Made by a program: the position numbers and the translations under genes
Part shown: positions 44,820 through 54,800 of the stretch, piece by piece
Numbering within the stretch: the stretch's first letter is position 1
Layout of the letters: every line of letters begins with the position of its first letter
Source: Tichowtungia sp964398915
GTDB taxonomy: Bacteria > Verrucomicrobiota > Kiritimatiellia > Kiritimatiellales > Tichowtungiaceae
Assembly: GCA_964398915.1 (NCBI GenBank)
Contig: CAYNOR010000006.1
Coordinates: forward strand, 1 to 64,000
Length of the DNA: 64,000 bases
Reading direction: 5' to 3'
Notes under the pieces: generated by a model
Database searches by the model: none
Told to the model about the DNA's origin: nothing
Seen by the model: only the letters and a program-made list of their open reading frames with translations

Positions 44820-47090
44820 TTATAGTCCCGCAAACGGATTGGCGGAAAATCCGCGCGGCGGCTGGCGTTGCGGAGGCTTGTTTTGCTGCGGTCGCGGTAC
44901 GGAACCTTTGGCCGGAGCCGTCTTGCCGCTGTCCTTGCGGGCCGTCAGCGAAATCCGTTTGCGCTCCAGATCGACCTCCAGCACCTTCACGGTAATGCGG
45001 TCGCCCGCCTGAACCGCTTCGGACGGATCGCTGATGAACCGGTCGCAGAGCTGGGAAATGTGAACCAGTCCGTCCTGATGCACGCCGACATCGACGAACG
45101 CGCCGAAAGCGGTGACGTTGGTGACGATTCCTTTGAGTTCCATCCCTTCCTTGAGATCGTTCATGGTCATCACGTCGTCTCGGAAGCCGACGGCTTCAAA
45201 CTGTTCGCGCGGATCGCGGCCCGGCTTTTTTAATTCGTCGATGATGTCCTTTAGTGTCAGCTCGCCGACGCTGTCGCTCTTGTACTTTTCGATCTTCACT
45301 TTGCTGACGATCTCTACATTGCCGACCAGCTTGTTGAGCGGCTCGCCGAGGTCGGCGGCAATCTGTTCGACCAGTTTATAGCGTTCCGGATGAACCGCCG
45401 AGGCGTCGAGCGGATTTTCGCTACCGTGAATGCGCAGGAATCCTGCCGCCTGTTCAAAGGCGCGCGGGCCAAGGCTTGGAACTTTCGTCAGCTCCTGACG
45501 GCTTTTAAACGCACCGTGTTCATTGCGGTAGGTGACGATTTTTTTGGCGAGGCTTTCGCCGATCCCGGCGACGCGCGAGAGCAGGGGGGCGCTGGCGGTG
45601 TTGAGTTCGACGCCGACGCGGTTCACGCAACTGACGACTACTTCGTCGAGTTTGTCCTTCAGCAGTTCCTGATAGACGTCGTGCTGGTACTGCCCGACGC
45701 CGATGGATTTCGGATCGGTTTTCACCAGTTCGGCCAGCGGATCTTGAAGGCGGCGGGCAATCGAGATCGCGCCGCGGATGGTCAGGTCGAGGTCCGGAAA
45801 CTCCTCGCGGGCGATTTCCGACGCGCTGTAAACCGACGCTCCGGCCTCGCTGACGGAAACTACGCTGGTGCCGGTTTTCTTCATCAGGCTGAGCAGCTTT
45901 TTGACGAATGTTTCGGTTTCGCGTCCGGCGGTGCCGTTACCGACGGCGATGGCCTGCGGCTGGTGCTTTTCAATGAACTTCGCTAGCGTGATTTGCGCCT
46001 GCTGGGTTTTCTCCGCGCCTTGCTCAGGATAGATGGTGACGGTGTCGAGGTATTTGCCGGTGGCGTCAATGGCAACGCATTTGCAACCGGTGCGCAGACC
46101 GGGGTCGATGCCGATAACCGGCTTTTCGCCGTATGGGGCAGCCAGCAGCAGACTCCGCAGGTTTTTGGCGAAAATTTCGACGGCGGCGCGGTCGGCCTTC
46201 ATTTTCATTTCGACCGACACGTCGATTTCGACGCTGAGCGTCAGCATCCGCTTGTAGGCATCCTGAATGGTCTTTTCGAGTTCACCGGCGAACGGCGAAG
46301 CGAGGTTGAGTCCGCAAAGTTCTTTCATCCGGTTAATCTGTTTGTCGGCGTCGATCACCAGTTTGCGGCGCAGTTCACCTTCGGTTTCGCCGCGGCGGAT
46401 CGCCAGGTAGCGGTGCGACGGAATGTCGGAAATCGCCTGGCTGAAGTCGAAATAGTCTTTGTACTTGGAGGTTTCCGGCTTGGCGTCGGCCTTGACCGGC
46501 TCGGAGGCGATCACGCCGGTTTTGAAATAGGCTTCGCGGATCAGCGCACGGACGTCGGCTTTTTCAGCGACCTGCTCGGCGACGATGTCGCGTGCTCCGG
46601 CCAGCGCCTCTTCGGCGGTGGCGACCTCTTTTTCCGCATTGATGAACGCGGCGGCGGCTTTCAACGGATCACTTTCCAGTGACTGGCTGGCGATCAGTTC
46701 GGCCAGCGGTTCGAGTCCTTTTTCCTTGGCGATGGTCGCGCGGGTGCGGCGTTTCGGTTTGTAGGGCAGATAAAGGTCTTCGAGTTCGGTTTTGGAAATT
46801 GTCCGCTCGATCTGCTCGCGCAGCTCGTCGGTCAGCTTGCCCTGTTCATTGATCGAACCGAGGATGGTCACGCGGCGGGCTTCCAGCGTGTTGTAGTAAG
46901 TCAGCTTTTCCTGAATGTTCAGAATCTGCACTTCGTCGAGATTGCCGTGCGCCTCCTTGCGGTAGCGGGCGATGAACGGGACGGTTGCCCCTTCGGCGAA
47001 AAGCTGGGCGACGGCGGCCACCTGGCGCGGGCCGATGCTGAGGTCTTTGGACACAAACGGGACGGCATCAAACAGGTTTTGCTCGGACAT
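44820..47090 (-). CDS. tex: Tex family RNA-binding transcription accessory protein
   Basis: A 756-residue Tex protein, which binds nucleic acids and associates with transcription. It has the N-terminal helical region (FIARYRKEAHGNLDEVQI), YqgF-like RNase H fold (IGIDPGLRTGCKCVAID), HhH motifs (VAGIGESLAKKIVTYRNEHG), and a C-terminal S1 domain (GIVTNVTAFGAFVDVGVHQDG). The ATG at 47090 is preferred to a TTG four codons earlier. Its first 16 codons and about 60 bp of upstream DNA recur, diverged, at 49004-49110. Confidence 0.95.
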   Translation of the reverse strand: MSEQNLFDAVPFVSKDLSIGPRQVAAVAQLFAEGATVPFIARYRKEAHGNLDEVQILNIQEKLTYYNTLEARRVTILGSINEQGKLTDELREQIERTISKTELEDLYLPYKPKRRTRATIAKEKGLEPLAELIASQSLESDPLKAAAAFINAEKEVATAEEALAGARDIVAEQVAEKADVRALIREAYFKTGVIASEPVKADAKPETSKYKDYFDFSQAISDIPSHRYLAIRRGETEGELRRKLVIDADKQINRMKELCGLNLASPFAGELEKTIQDAYKRMLTLSVEIDVSVEMKMKADRAAVEIFAKNLRSLLLAAPYGEKPVIGIDPGLRTGCKCVAIDATGKYLDTVTIYPEQGAEKTQQAQITLAKFIEKHQPQAIAVGNGTAGRETETFVKKLLSLMKKTGTSVVSVSEAGASVYSASEIAREEFPDLDLTIRGAISIARRLQDPLAELVKTDPKSIGVGQYQHDVYQELLKDKLDEVVVSCVNRVGVELNTASAPLLSRVAGIGESLAKKIVTYRNEHGAFKSRQELTKVPSLGPRAFEQAAGFLRIHGSENPLDASAVHPERYKLVEQIAADLGEPLNKLVGNVEIVSKVKIEKYKSDSVGELTLKDIIDELKKPGRDPREQFEAVGFRDDVMTMNDLKEGMELKGIVTNVTAFGAFVDVGVHQDGLVHISQLCDRFISDPSEAVQAGDRITVKVLEVDLERKRISLTARKDSGKTAPAKGSVPRPQQNKPPQRQPPRGFSANPFAGL

Positions 47091-47342
47091 AAGTTGGATC
47101 AATTCCTCGGTTAGCAGTTACAAAATCAGCTACCGATGGTCTTTGAAACAGGCTGGTCCGTCAAGACGTTCTGGCGGGCGGAACGGCAGCAAAGAGTTTA
47201 AACACCCCTTTATGTCATTTTTTTTGATAAAAAAGCACTTTCGCGATAGCTTAGGTTTACCGCTCAGTGATTCCGCTGATTTTGACCCTCGCGAACAAAA
47301 GAGCCTTGTTTACTTGCAAGCGGTTTTTCACCTTCGTATCGT

Positions 47343-47519
47343 TATGCCAGTGGTAAAGGCGTTCCGCAGGATTACGTTCAGTCTTATGCATGGTGCAATA
47401 TAGCGGCGGCGCCCGCAATAAAAGCGCGAGAAATCATCCTGAAAAGAATGACCCCGGCCCAGATTGAAGAAGGACAGCGGCTATCTCGGGAGTGTGTAGA
47501 GAAGTTTATTAAAAAATAG
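47343..47519 (+). pseudogene. Broken Sel1-repeat gene fragment
   Basis: A 58-codon frame ending in TAG reads YASGKGVPQDYVQSYAWCNI, then REIILKRMTPAQIEEGQRLS: the C-terminal part of a Sel1-repeat protein. The last repeat lacks about six residues expected before KAREI. The frame upstream is shifted by one base (47343), and no start is available, so it is a remnant. The intact Sel1 gene follows 36 bp downstream. The 47091-47342 segment shows no other gene. Confidence 0.75.
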
Positions 47520-47555
47520 GGAGTTTTTGAAAACTCAATAAAGGAGTCACCTATT

Positions 47556-48410
47556 ATGGGCTTTCTAGCGAAGAGTGAGGCGTTTGTTTTGAAAAAAAGG
47601 GCTGAAACAGGAGATGCGATAGCACAGCACGACTTGGGGATTTGCTACGCTACAGGGAGTGGGGTTCCTCAGAATCATATAGAGGCGGTGAAATGGTACC
47701 GTCTAGCTTGTGCGCAAGGGATTCCAAACTCTCAGCACAACCTCGGTGTCTGCTACTTAGATGGCACAGGTGTTCCGCAGGATTATAAAGAAGCTGCGAG
47801 GTGGTTCCGCCTTGCCGCTGAACAGGGCCATCCGGCGGCGCAAGCTAATCTCGGGATATGCTTCTGTTACGGGGTCGGAGTTCCGCAGGATTACATCCAA
47901 GCTTATGCGTGGCTTTCTCTTTCGGCCGACCAAGGCAATGAGATCGGTAAGTTGGAAGAGGAGAAATTACGAAACAATATATCAACGCTGAAGTATTTAG
48001 AAGGGAGGCGGATGGCGGAGACGTATCGGGAATGTCAGTCGATTTGGAAGAAGATTAAACATGAAAATGGTGACGTTACCATGAGCGACAAATCTACAGG
48101 TAAAATGTGGACCGGCATTGCGAACCTTGGCGGCCGCAAGCGATGGGATGATGCTTTAACCTTTTGCAAGAGCCTAACCTATGCGGGGTATTCGGACTGG
48201 CGACTGCCTAATAAAACCGAGCTCCGTGCTCAATTCCAGCACCAAAGAGAGTTTTCGGGTGTGGAGCGCGGTGGTAACTTATACTGGTCGGGAACCCTCT
48301 GTGGATATATTCCAGGTTTCGCGTGGTATGTGGATATGAACACCGGAAATGTAAGTACGCTAAGTAAGAGTTGGGATCTTTTTGTGTGGCCGGTGCGCGG
48401 CAAACAATAA
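47556..48410 (+). CDS. Sel1-repeat protein with C-terminal DUF1566 domain
   Basis: A 284-residue protein: three Sel1/TPR-like repeats at about 20-135 (LGICYATGSGVPQNHIEAVK, LGVCYLDGTGVPQDYKEAAR and LGICFCYGVGVPQDYIQAYA), then a linker, and a DUF1566-type domain from about 170 (MSDKSTGKMWTGIA, GYSDWRLPNKTELRAQ, FAWYVDMNTGNVS). Sel1 repeats mediate protein contacts; DUF1566 occurs in surface and lectin-like proteins. No signal peptide is seen. AAAGGAG precedes the ATG. It lies in AT-richer accessory DNA beside a broken paralogue. Confidence 0.82.
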   Translation: MGFLAKSEAFVLKKRAETGDAIAQHDLGICYATGSGVPQNHIEAVKWYRLACAQGIPNSQHNLGVCYLDGTGVPQDYKEAARWFRLAAEQGHPAAQANLGICFCYGVGVPQDYIQAYAWLSLSADQGNEIGKLEEEKLRNNISTLKYLEGRRMAETYRECQSIWKKIKHENGDVTMSDKSTGKMWTGIANLGGRKRWDDALTFCKSLTYAGYSDWRLPNKTELRAQFQHQREFSGVERGGNLYWSGTLCGYIPGFAWYVDMNTGNVSTLSKSWDLFVWPVRGKQ

Positions 48411-48433
48411 ACAACTAAAGCTAAAGGAAGAGA

Positions 48434-48817
48434 ATGAACATACCATATCTTAAAATCGATCACCGATCAGATACGACTATTGGATTCATTTTTAGAGTAA
48501 AAACAGGGCTTTTTTCAGGATTTGATTGCGTAGGGGTGCTTTCTAACACCCGCACCCCCACAAATAATAAAAGTGGGTGGGGTGTTTACCGGTCTCCCAG
48601 TGCTCGGAGCATTCGACATTCTTTAGAGGGAATAATAACACCGGGCTGTTTCGAGTCATCGGACAACTCTTTTGGAGGACGGATAGAAGACGTGTGTGGA
48701 AATTTTACTTTGAGGAAATTTGATAGCAGCGACTATGCATGGCACGGTGGGTATGCTGCTTGGAAAAATCACGACCGGCTATTCCCAAGCTCAGAGGAGG
48801 ATATAGATATCGCGTAG
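48434..48817 (+). CDS. Hypothetical protein downstream of Sel1 gene
   Basis: A 127-residue protein starting MNIPYLKIDHRSDTTIGFIF. AAAGGAAGAG stands close before the ATG and it begins 23 nt after the Sel1 gene, so co-transcription is likely. It has no membrane segment or recognised motif. Possibly a partner of the Sel1 protein. Confidence 0.6.
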   Translation: MNIPYLKIDHRSDTTIGFIFRVKTGLFSGFDCVGVLSNTRTPTNNKSGWGVYRSPSARSIRHSLEGIITPGCFESSDNSFGGRIEDVCGNFTLRKFDSSDYAWHGGYAAWKNHDRLFPSSEEDIDIA

Positions 48818-48939
48818 GGGAGCCTTTCAAGATGCAGAGAGGGGTCCTTGAATCTTGATCTGCGATAGGCGGGAACCGGGCCTCATTTCCCAGGCTTCGG
48901 AAAGAAACCGGATGGGGCGGTTGTGCGGGATTTTCAACG

Positions 48940-48965
48940 TAGATGCGACGCCCTCGTCGCATCCA
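48940..48965. repeat. Half copy of the GTAGACGCGACG-type palindromic element
   Basis: The segment starting GTAGATGCGACGCCCTCGTC matches one arm of the 26-bp inverted repeat found inside pabBC at 60169-60233, with one to two changes. Here it stands alone in non-coding DNA. Confidence 0.7.
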
Positions 48966-49003
48966 GTTCGGAGCAGGAAACGCAGTCAGCGCCCGCGGTT
49001 ACA

Positions 49004-49110
49004 GTCTGTGGAAACAAACGGAACAACATCAAAAAGGTTTTGCTCGGACATAAGTGAAATCAATTCCTCGGTTAGCGGTTAAAAAATCAGCCACCGATGC
49101 TCTGCAAAAC
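49004..49110 (-). pseudogene. Displaced tex 5' end (16 codons plus upstream region)
   Basis: On the minus strand an ATG at 49051 begins MSEQNLFDVVPFVSTD. Compare MSEQNLFDAVPFVSKD at the true tex start; after this the similarity stops. The 59 bp upstream also matches the tex upstream region (47091-47150), including TCAATTCCTCGGTTAGC, at roughly 85 percent by eye. The remaining sequence of 48818-49295 shows no gene; two dispersed palindromes lie at 49130 and 49182. Confidence 0.85.
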
Positions 49111-49295
49111 CGCTCCCGAGGTCAAGCTGTTCCAATCATTGGGAAAATTTCACCGCGAGAGAGCGCAAGGAACGCAAAAAATTCCAGATTTTGGGAAATA
49201 TGCATCAGAGTGATCTGATAACGTTCAGGGTGACTTTCGGTGCGCGTAAACCATAGACCGAATCAACAGGCGGTTTCACCGTAAAGTCCAACCGC

Positions 49296-50240
49296 TTAGC
49301 TACCTTTATTGTTTTGTTTTGTCTGGTTCTTCTCCCATGAGTCTTCTGGCTCAATACCAAGGTCAAACCAGATGTCCTTTCTAATGTTCCTGTTCGAAAT
49401 ACAGTATTTGTCACAAAGACACCCTGTTCGGCGATTATACTCTTCAACTGCTCGCTTATTATTTAACTCTAGGTACCCATCTTTCTGTTCGTCCCACGAT
49501 ATTAATATGATTTGCTCGGGAGAAACTGGCAACGTAACTTCCGTTTTCTTTTGCCCCAGACCAATATGGCGATAGAAGGGAGGAAGTTTGTGGATTTCTG
49601 GGTTAACCCATACACAAGGCGAATCAGATGTAATGAAAGTAGAAGACGAATTTGTCCCAATTATTGAAAGATGCATTTGAGCCAATAGCTCTGTTTGAGA
49701 AATTATCATTGGAAACAGCGAATTTTGCATTGGTTTTTCTGCAAGGTTACGAACCTGCTCATGCGAAAGAGATTCTCCAGAGCCAGAAGAATGTTGTGTC
49801 GCTATAAATCGCTCTGCTCCTTCTTTTGTCATTTGTTCAGCTAATGAATCCATCATCTTTAGAGCTTCGCCCCATTGATTCTGCATATGATCGCGTTGCG
49901 CTACAGTGCGACTCTTCATAGCAGCAACGAATAATAACAATTGGAATTTTTCATCAGGCAAAAGATCCATTCTGTTTGTTAATTTTTCACGACGTAATCG
50001 AGCAAAAAAACCTTCAAGTCCTGAAAGGCCATGCTCTAAGGTCAAATCTCTTTCGCCTCCGCTCCCGTGAATGGTATACATCTCGCTCTCACAAAAAATG
50101 TTTTGCGGAGCTTTGTTTTTTGAAGCAGAACCATCCTTGGCAATCATCCATACATATGGCTCATGATTTTTTGGCGCGTCAGGATCACACCAAGCCTTGA
50201 GATATGATTCAGGTATCCAGTGCTGTTTCTTGTGCCTCAT
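49296..50240 (-). CDS. DUF4238 domain protein
   Basis: A 314-residue protein starting MRHKKQHWIPESYLKAWCDP, the signature of DUF4238. Other typical parts are KDGSASKNKAPQNIFCESEM, AAMKSRTVAQRD and FITSDSPCVWVNP. Family function is unknown; members are sporadic and often on mobile or accessory DNA. This gene stands alone, AT-richer than the core genes, facing away from the Bro-N gene. The motif GCCTAAC just upstream of the start resembles one attC end, but no complete site was found. Confidence 0.85.
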   Translation of the reverse strand: MRHKKQHWIPESYLKAWCDPDAPKNHEPYVWMIAKDGSASKNKAPQNIFCESEMYTIHGSGGERDLTLEHGLSGLEGFFARLRREKLTNRMDLLPDEKFQLLLFVAAMKSRTVAQRDHMQNQWGEALKMMDSLAEQMTKEGAERFIATQHSSGSGESLSHEQVRNLAEKPMQNSLFPMIISQTELLAQMHLSIIGTNSSSTFITSDSPCVWVNPEIHKLPPFYRHIGLGQKKTEVTLPVSPEQIILISWDEQKDGYLELNNKRAVEEYNRRTGCLCDKYCISNRNIRKDIWFDLGIEPEDSWEKNQTKQNNKGS

Positions 50241-50459
50241 GTTTTTTATTCGTAGCTAACAGTTTGTTAGGCAGAAACGGACTCTGCTTATCACGGGGAT
50301 TTCGGTGTTCGGCAGAAACCTGCCGATCCGGAGTCCGAAGCCGGATTGCTTATAGCAGTCTGGGGAGGGGCGTTCAATCTTTCATCCGCCTCCGCCGACG
50401 GGCTACGGCGCGACACGAAGGGTGGAAAAAATCTTGGCGGCTCTGCGCCTCTTTGCGCG

Positions 50460-50640
50460 AGGAATTTCCAATGTTTGGAAAAGTGCGGGGTAAAAGTTCC
50501 GAACATTGGAAAAACATGGTTGCTACCCGCTGGTAGGGACGGTTCGCCGAACTGTCCGCGGCGCGCTCGGCGAGCACGCCCTACCTTCTTCTTCCAAGCA
50601 TTGGAAAAGTTGGGCAAAAAGTTCCAAACATTGGAAAATG
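50460..50640. repeat. Cluster of dispersed palindromes
   Basis: Four copies of TTCCAANNNTTGGAA occur at 50466-50480, 50497-50511 (one mismatch), 50592-50606 and 50622-50636. Each has A/T flanks extending the dyad. Between them (50532-50585) lies an imperfect inverted repeat bounded by GGTAGGG and CCCTACC. The region 50241-50767 contains no supported gene. Confidence 0.9.
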
Positions 50641-50767
50641 AGTCTGTGCGCCGAGCGGCGTTTTCTTATTAAAAACCCTATCCAAAAGCGGGATGGACGG
50701 CTATTTTCCGGATGTGGAAAAGTTAGACAGACTTTATAACCAAAAGTATCAACAGGAGACATCAGTC

Positions 50768-51619
50768 ATGAGTGCTGAAAAGACAACCAAGCTGACCGTG
50801 TTTGAAGGTAAGCATATCCGCAAGGTTCTTCACGGCGGCGAATGGTGGTTTTCGGTTATTGATGTTATTGAGGTGCTGGTCGGTGGGGATCGTCCTCGCA
50901 AATACTGGAATGACTTGAAGAAGAAGCTGTTACAAGAGGGCTATATTGAACTGTCCGATAAAATCGGACAGTTGAAAATGCCAGCACCGGACGGGAAACA
51001 ACGTCTGACCGACTGCGCTAATACGGAGACGATGTTCCGTATCATCCAGTCCATTCCTTCGCCTAAAGTCGAGCCGCTCAAACGCTGGCTGGCCCGGGTC
51101 GGCAAAGAGCGCATCGACGAGATCGAAAACCCCGAACTGGCTATGGCCCGGATGCAGGAACTTTATGAAAAGAAGGGCTACCCCAAGGAGTGGATTGATA
51201 AGCGGCTGAGGGGCATTGCCGTCCGGCAGGATTTGACCGACGAATGGAAAAACCGGGGTGCCCGAACCGCTTTGGAATACGCGCTTCTGACCAACGAGAT
51301 CATGCAGGGGACTTTTGATCTGAAAGTTGAGGAATATAAGCAGATCAAAAATATCGACCGTGAAAACCTGCGCGATCACATGACCGATATTGAGTTGATC
51401 CTGACTATGCTGGGTGAGGCGACCACCACGAAAATTCACCGGGATCTTGATTCTCAGGGCTTAATTCCGCTAACAAAAGATGCCCGGGATGGCGGGGCGG
51501 TGGCGGGCAGAACACGGAAGGATATTGAGGCTCAGACCGGCAATCCGGTCATCTCAGCCGGCAACTTCAAAAAACTGTCCGCAAAGAAGTCGAAAAAGTC
51601 GCCTGAGAATGAGGGGTAA
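50768..51619 (+). CDS. Bro-N domain (phage antirepressor-like) protein
   Basis: A 283-residue protein with an N-terminal Bro-N domain (TVFEGKHIRKVLHGGEWWFS, then VIDVIEVLVGGDRPRKYWND), and the typical middle segment RWLARVGKERIDEIENPELA and RGIAVRQDLTDEWKNRGA. The C-terminus is Lys-rich. Such proteins are phage antirepressors, baculovirus Bro proteins or chromosomal DinD-like proteins. No phage genes accompany it. GGAG lies 9 nt before the ATG at 50768; a longer in-frame start is less likely. It may be a domesticated DNA-binding or damage-response protein. Confidence 0.85.
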   Translation: MSAEKTTKLTVFEGKHIRKVLHGGEWWFSVIDVIEVLVGGDRPRKYWNDLKKKLLQEGYIELSDKIGQLKMPAPDGKQRLTDCANTETMFRIIQSIPSPKVEPLKRWLARVGKERIDEIENPELAMARMQELYEKKGYPKEWIDKRLRGIAVRQDLTDEWKNRGARTALEYALLTNEIMQGTFDLKVEEYKQIKNIDRENLRDHMTDIELILTMLGEATTTKIHRDLDSQGLIPLTKDARDGGAVAGRTRKDIEAQTGNPVISAGNFKKLSAKKSKKSPENEG

Positions 51620-51763
51620 TGAGAATGAAAGCTTGCTCCTGTTAAGGGTGGAGCGCACGAGCACACGGCCCGCATGAGAAACGCGCCCAGAGGTCGCGTT
51701 CCACCTGCCGTTTTCGTGGCTTTTCGTGTTTTTCGTGGCCATTCCCGGCTTGAGTCTGTTCCA

Positions 51764-51784
51764 TTTTTCCAAGGGTTGGAAAAA
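51764..51784. repeat. Perfect 21-bp copy of the dispersed palindrome
   Basis: TTTTTCCAA and TTGGAAAAA flank GGG: nine-base arms without mismatch, the longest copy in the window. It lies 62 bp before purL, in a 227-bp gap that holds no gene but has TTTTCGTG-type short repeats at 51715-51740. Confidence 0.9.
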
Positions 51785-51846
51785 TCGGGTTTGGCATCCC
51801 CCTTCATTCGTGTACATTCGCGGCCTCTTTTAAAAAAGGAATTCCA

Positions 51847-54800
51847 ATGATTTATAGAATTGAAATCGGACTGAAACAGGGCGTGCCGGATGCTCGCGGA
51901 CGCGGCGTGATCGGGCGGGCGAAAAGCGCGCTGGGTATGAAGATCAAGGGTTGCCAGACGCGCGACGTTTATAAGGTGGACGCCAACATTAAGCGCGCCG
52001 AGGCCAAGGCGGTTCAGCTCGGCTTTGCCGACGCCGTGGTCGCCCGTTCCGCTCTCGGTCGCCTGAAAGCTCCCGGCAGCTTCGATTGGATGCTCGAAAT
52101 CGGCTTTAAGCCGGGCGTAACTGATAACGTCGGTCGTACCGCCCGCGGCGCGATGGCTGATATTCTCGGCCGCGAACTGGCGTGGGAGGAACAGGTGTAC
52201 ACCTTAATTCAGTATTTCCTCAAAGGCGACCTGACCCGCGAAGACGTTTTGCATCTCGGCAAAGACCTGCTGGCCAATACGCTGATTCAAACGATTCAGG
52301 TTTTCTCGAAGGAAGAGTGGCTGGCCGCTGAACCGGATATGACCGCGCCGATCTTCGACGACCATCAGGAAGTCAAAGTTAACGTGATCGAGCTGCCGGA
52401 CAACGATGCCGCGCTGATGAAGATTTCCAGCGACGGGATTCTATCCCTTTCTCTCGAGGAAATGCGCGTGATCCGCAACCACTACCTGAGTGACGCTGTG
52501 AAAGCGCACCGCGCCGAACTCGGCATGCCCGTCTGGCCGACCGACGTCGAGCTGGAGTGTATCGCCCAGACCTGGTCGGAGCACTGCTCGCACAAGGTGT
52601 TTGCCGGAACGATCGAATACAAAGACGAAGAAACCGGCAAAGAGGAGATCATCAATTCCCTCTACAAAACCTACGTCAAAGCCTCCACCAAGAAGGTGGC
52701 TGAAAAAATCGACTGGCTGGTTTCGGTGTTCACCGACAACGCGGGCGTGATCAAATTTAACGAAGACCTCCATCTGGTCTATAAAGTTGAAACCCATAAC
52801 TCGCCGTCGGCGCTTGATCCGTTCGGCGGATCGATGACCGGCATTGTCGGCGTCAACCGCGACCCGATGGGCACCGGCATGGGCGCGCAGCTGGTTTCCA
52901 ACGTCTGGGGCTACTGCCTCGGCTCGCCGTTCTACGATAAGGAAATTCCTGCCGGGCTGATGCATCCGCGCCGTATTCGCGACGGCGTACATGCCGGCGT
53001 GATTGCGGGCGGCAACGAGTCAGGCATTCCGTGGAGCCGCGGCTTTGAATGTTTTGACGAGCGCTACCTAGGCAAGCCGCTGGTTTACTGCGGCACGATG
53101 GGAACTCTGCCGGTTAACGTCGGCGGACGGCCTTCCGAACGCAAAGAGGTGCAGGTCGGCGACTGGACCGTCATGTGCGGCGGCCGCATCGGCAAAGACG
53201 GCATTCACGGCGCGACGTTCTCGTCCGAAGAACTCCGCACCGAATCGCCCGCGCAGGCAGTGCAGATCGGCGACCCGCTGACCCAGCGCAAGCTCTACGA
53301 ATTTCTGATGGAAGCGCGCGATCTCGGCCTTTTCCGCTGTATCACCGATAACGGCGCGGGCGGCATTTCCTGCTCGTTCGGCGAAATGGGCAAATATTCC
53401 GGCGGCTGCGAATGCGAACTCAAAGACGCTCCGCTGAAATACGAAGGGCTCCAGCCGTGGGAAATTCTGGTTTCCGAAGCGCAGGAACGCATGACGCTGG
53501 CCGTTCAGCCCGAATGCCGCAGCGCTTTTGAAGCGTTAGCTAAAAAGCGCGATGTAGAGGTATCCTTTATGGGTACCTATAACGACAGCGGATATTTTAC
53601 AGTGAAATATGAAGGCAAGGTCGTCGCCAGTCTCGATATGGATTTCCTCTACGAAACCGGCTGTCCGAAACTGCACATGAAAGGCGTCTGGAAGAAACCG
53701 GAAGTTCCGGCGCCGGAAAAAGCGAAGGGCGGAAACCGCACGAAATCTCTCCGTCAGATGATGGGCCGACTCAATATCTGCTCTCGCGAATACAAGAGCC
53801 GCATCTATGACGGCGAAGTCAAAGGCCTTTCGGTCGTCAAACCGTTTGTCGGCGTCAACGCCGACGTGCCGTCCGACGCGACCGTCATGCGTATCGAATA
53901 CAACAAAGATCGCGGCGCGATTCTGGCCGAAGGGATTAATCCGTGGTTTTCCGATATCGACACCTACCACATGACGGCGTCAGTTATCGACGAATCCATC
54001 CGCCGCGTTATCAGCGTCGGCGGACGGCTTGATCGTATCGCGATTCTCGACAACTTCTGCTGGCCCGATCCGGTGCAGTCGCCCAAGACGCCGGACGGTG
54101 AATACAAGATGGCTCAGCTCGTCCGCTCCAACAAAGCGCTCTACGACTACACCATTGCGTTTGGCACACCGGCGGTTTCCGGTAAGGACTCCTGCAAGAA
54201 CGACTCGACGCGCGGCGGAAAGAAAATCTCCATTCCGCCGACACTGCTCATTTCATCCATCGGCCAGATCGACGACGTGAAGAAAGCGGTTACCATGCCG
54301 CTCAAAGAAACGGGCAGTCTGATCTACATGGTCGGTGTGACGAAAAACGAGCTCGGCGCTTCCGAATGGAACCGCATGCTGGCCGAAGAGCAGGGCAATC
54401 CGTGGAACTACGGCGGTGACGTGCCGACCGTTGATGCCGCCTCCGCGCTGGCAATTTATCGCGCGATGAACAAAGCGCAGGATGAAGGAATTCTGCTTTC
54501 GTCGCATACGCCGTCCAAAGGCGGACTGGCGATCGGTTTCGCGCTCATCTGCATGGGCGGCGGACTCGGTGCAGAAATCGATCTGGCAAAAGTTCCAACA
54601 CCTGGCAAACGGAAACTCAAAGACGATTCGATTCTCTTCTCGGAATCCAACAGCCGCTTCATCGTTTCGGTTAAACCTGAAAATGCCGCGAAGTTTGAAG
54701 CGCTGTTTTCCGGCCTGCCGGTCGCGCAGATCGGAACCGTCACGGCGGATAAAAAGTTGGTGGTTAAAGGGGTCAAAGGCGCGACGCGCATCAACACAGC

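Noticed and set aside
50252..50280. Possible integron attC site upstream of the DUF4238 gene (GCCTAAC and GTTAGCT)
   Set aside because: Only one consensus half site fits; the partner has a mismatch, the spacing is too short, and no second site or integrase is present.
50768..51619. Prophage signalled by the Bro-N antirepressor
   Set aside because: No capsid, terminase, portal, integrase or lysis genes accompany it, and Bro-N proteins also occur as lone chromosomal genes.
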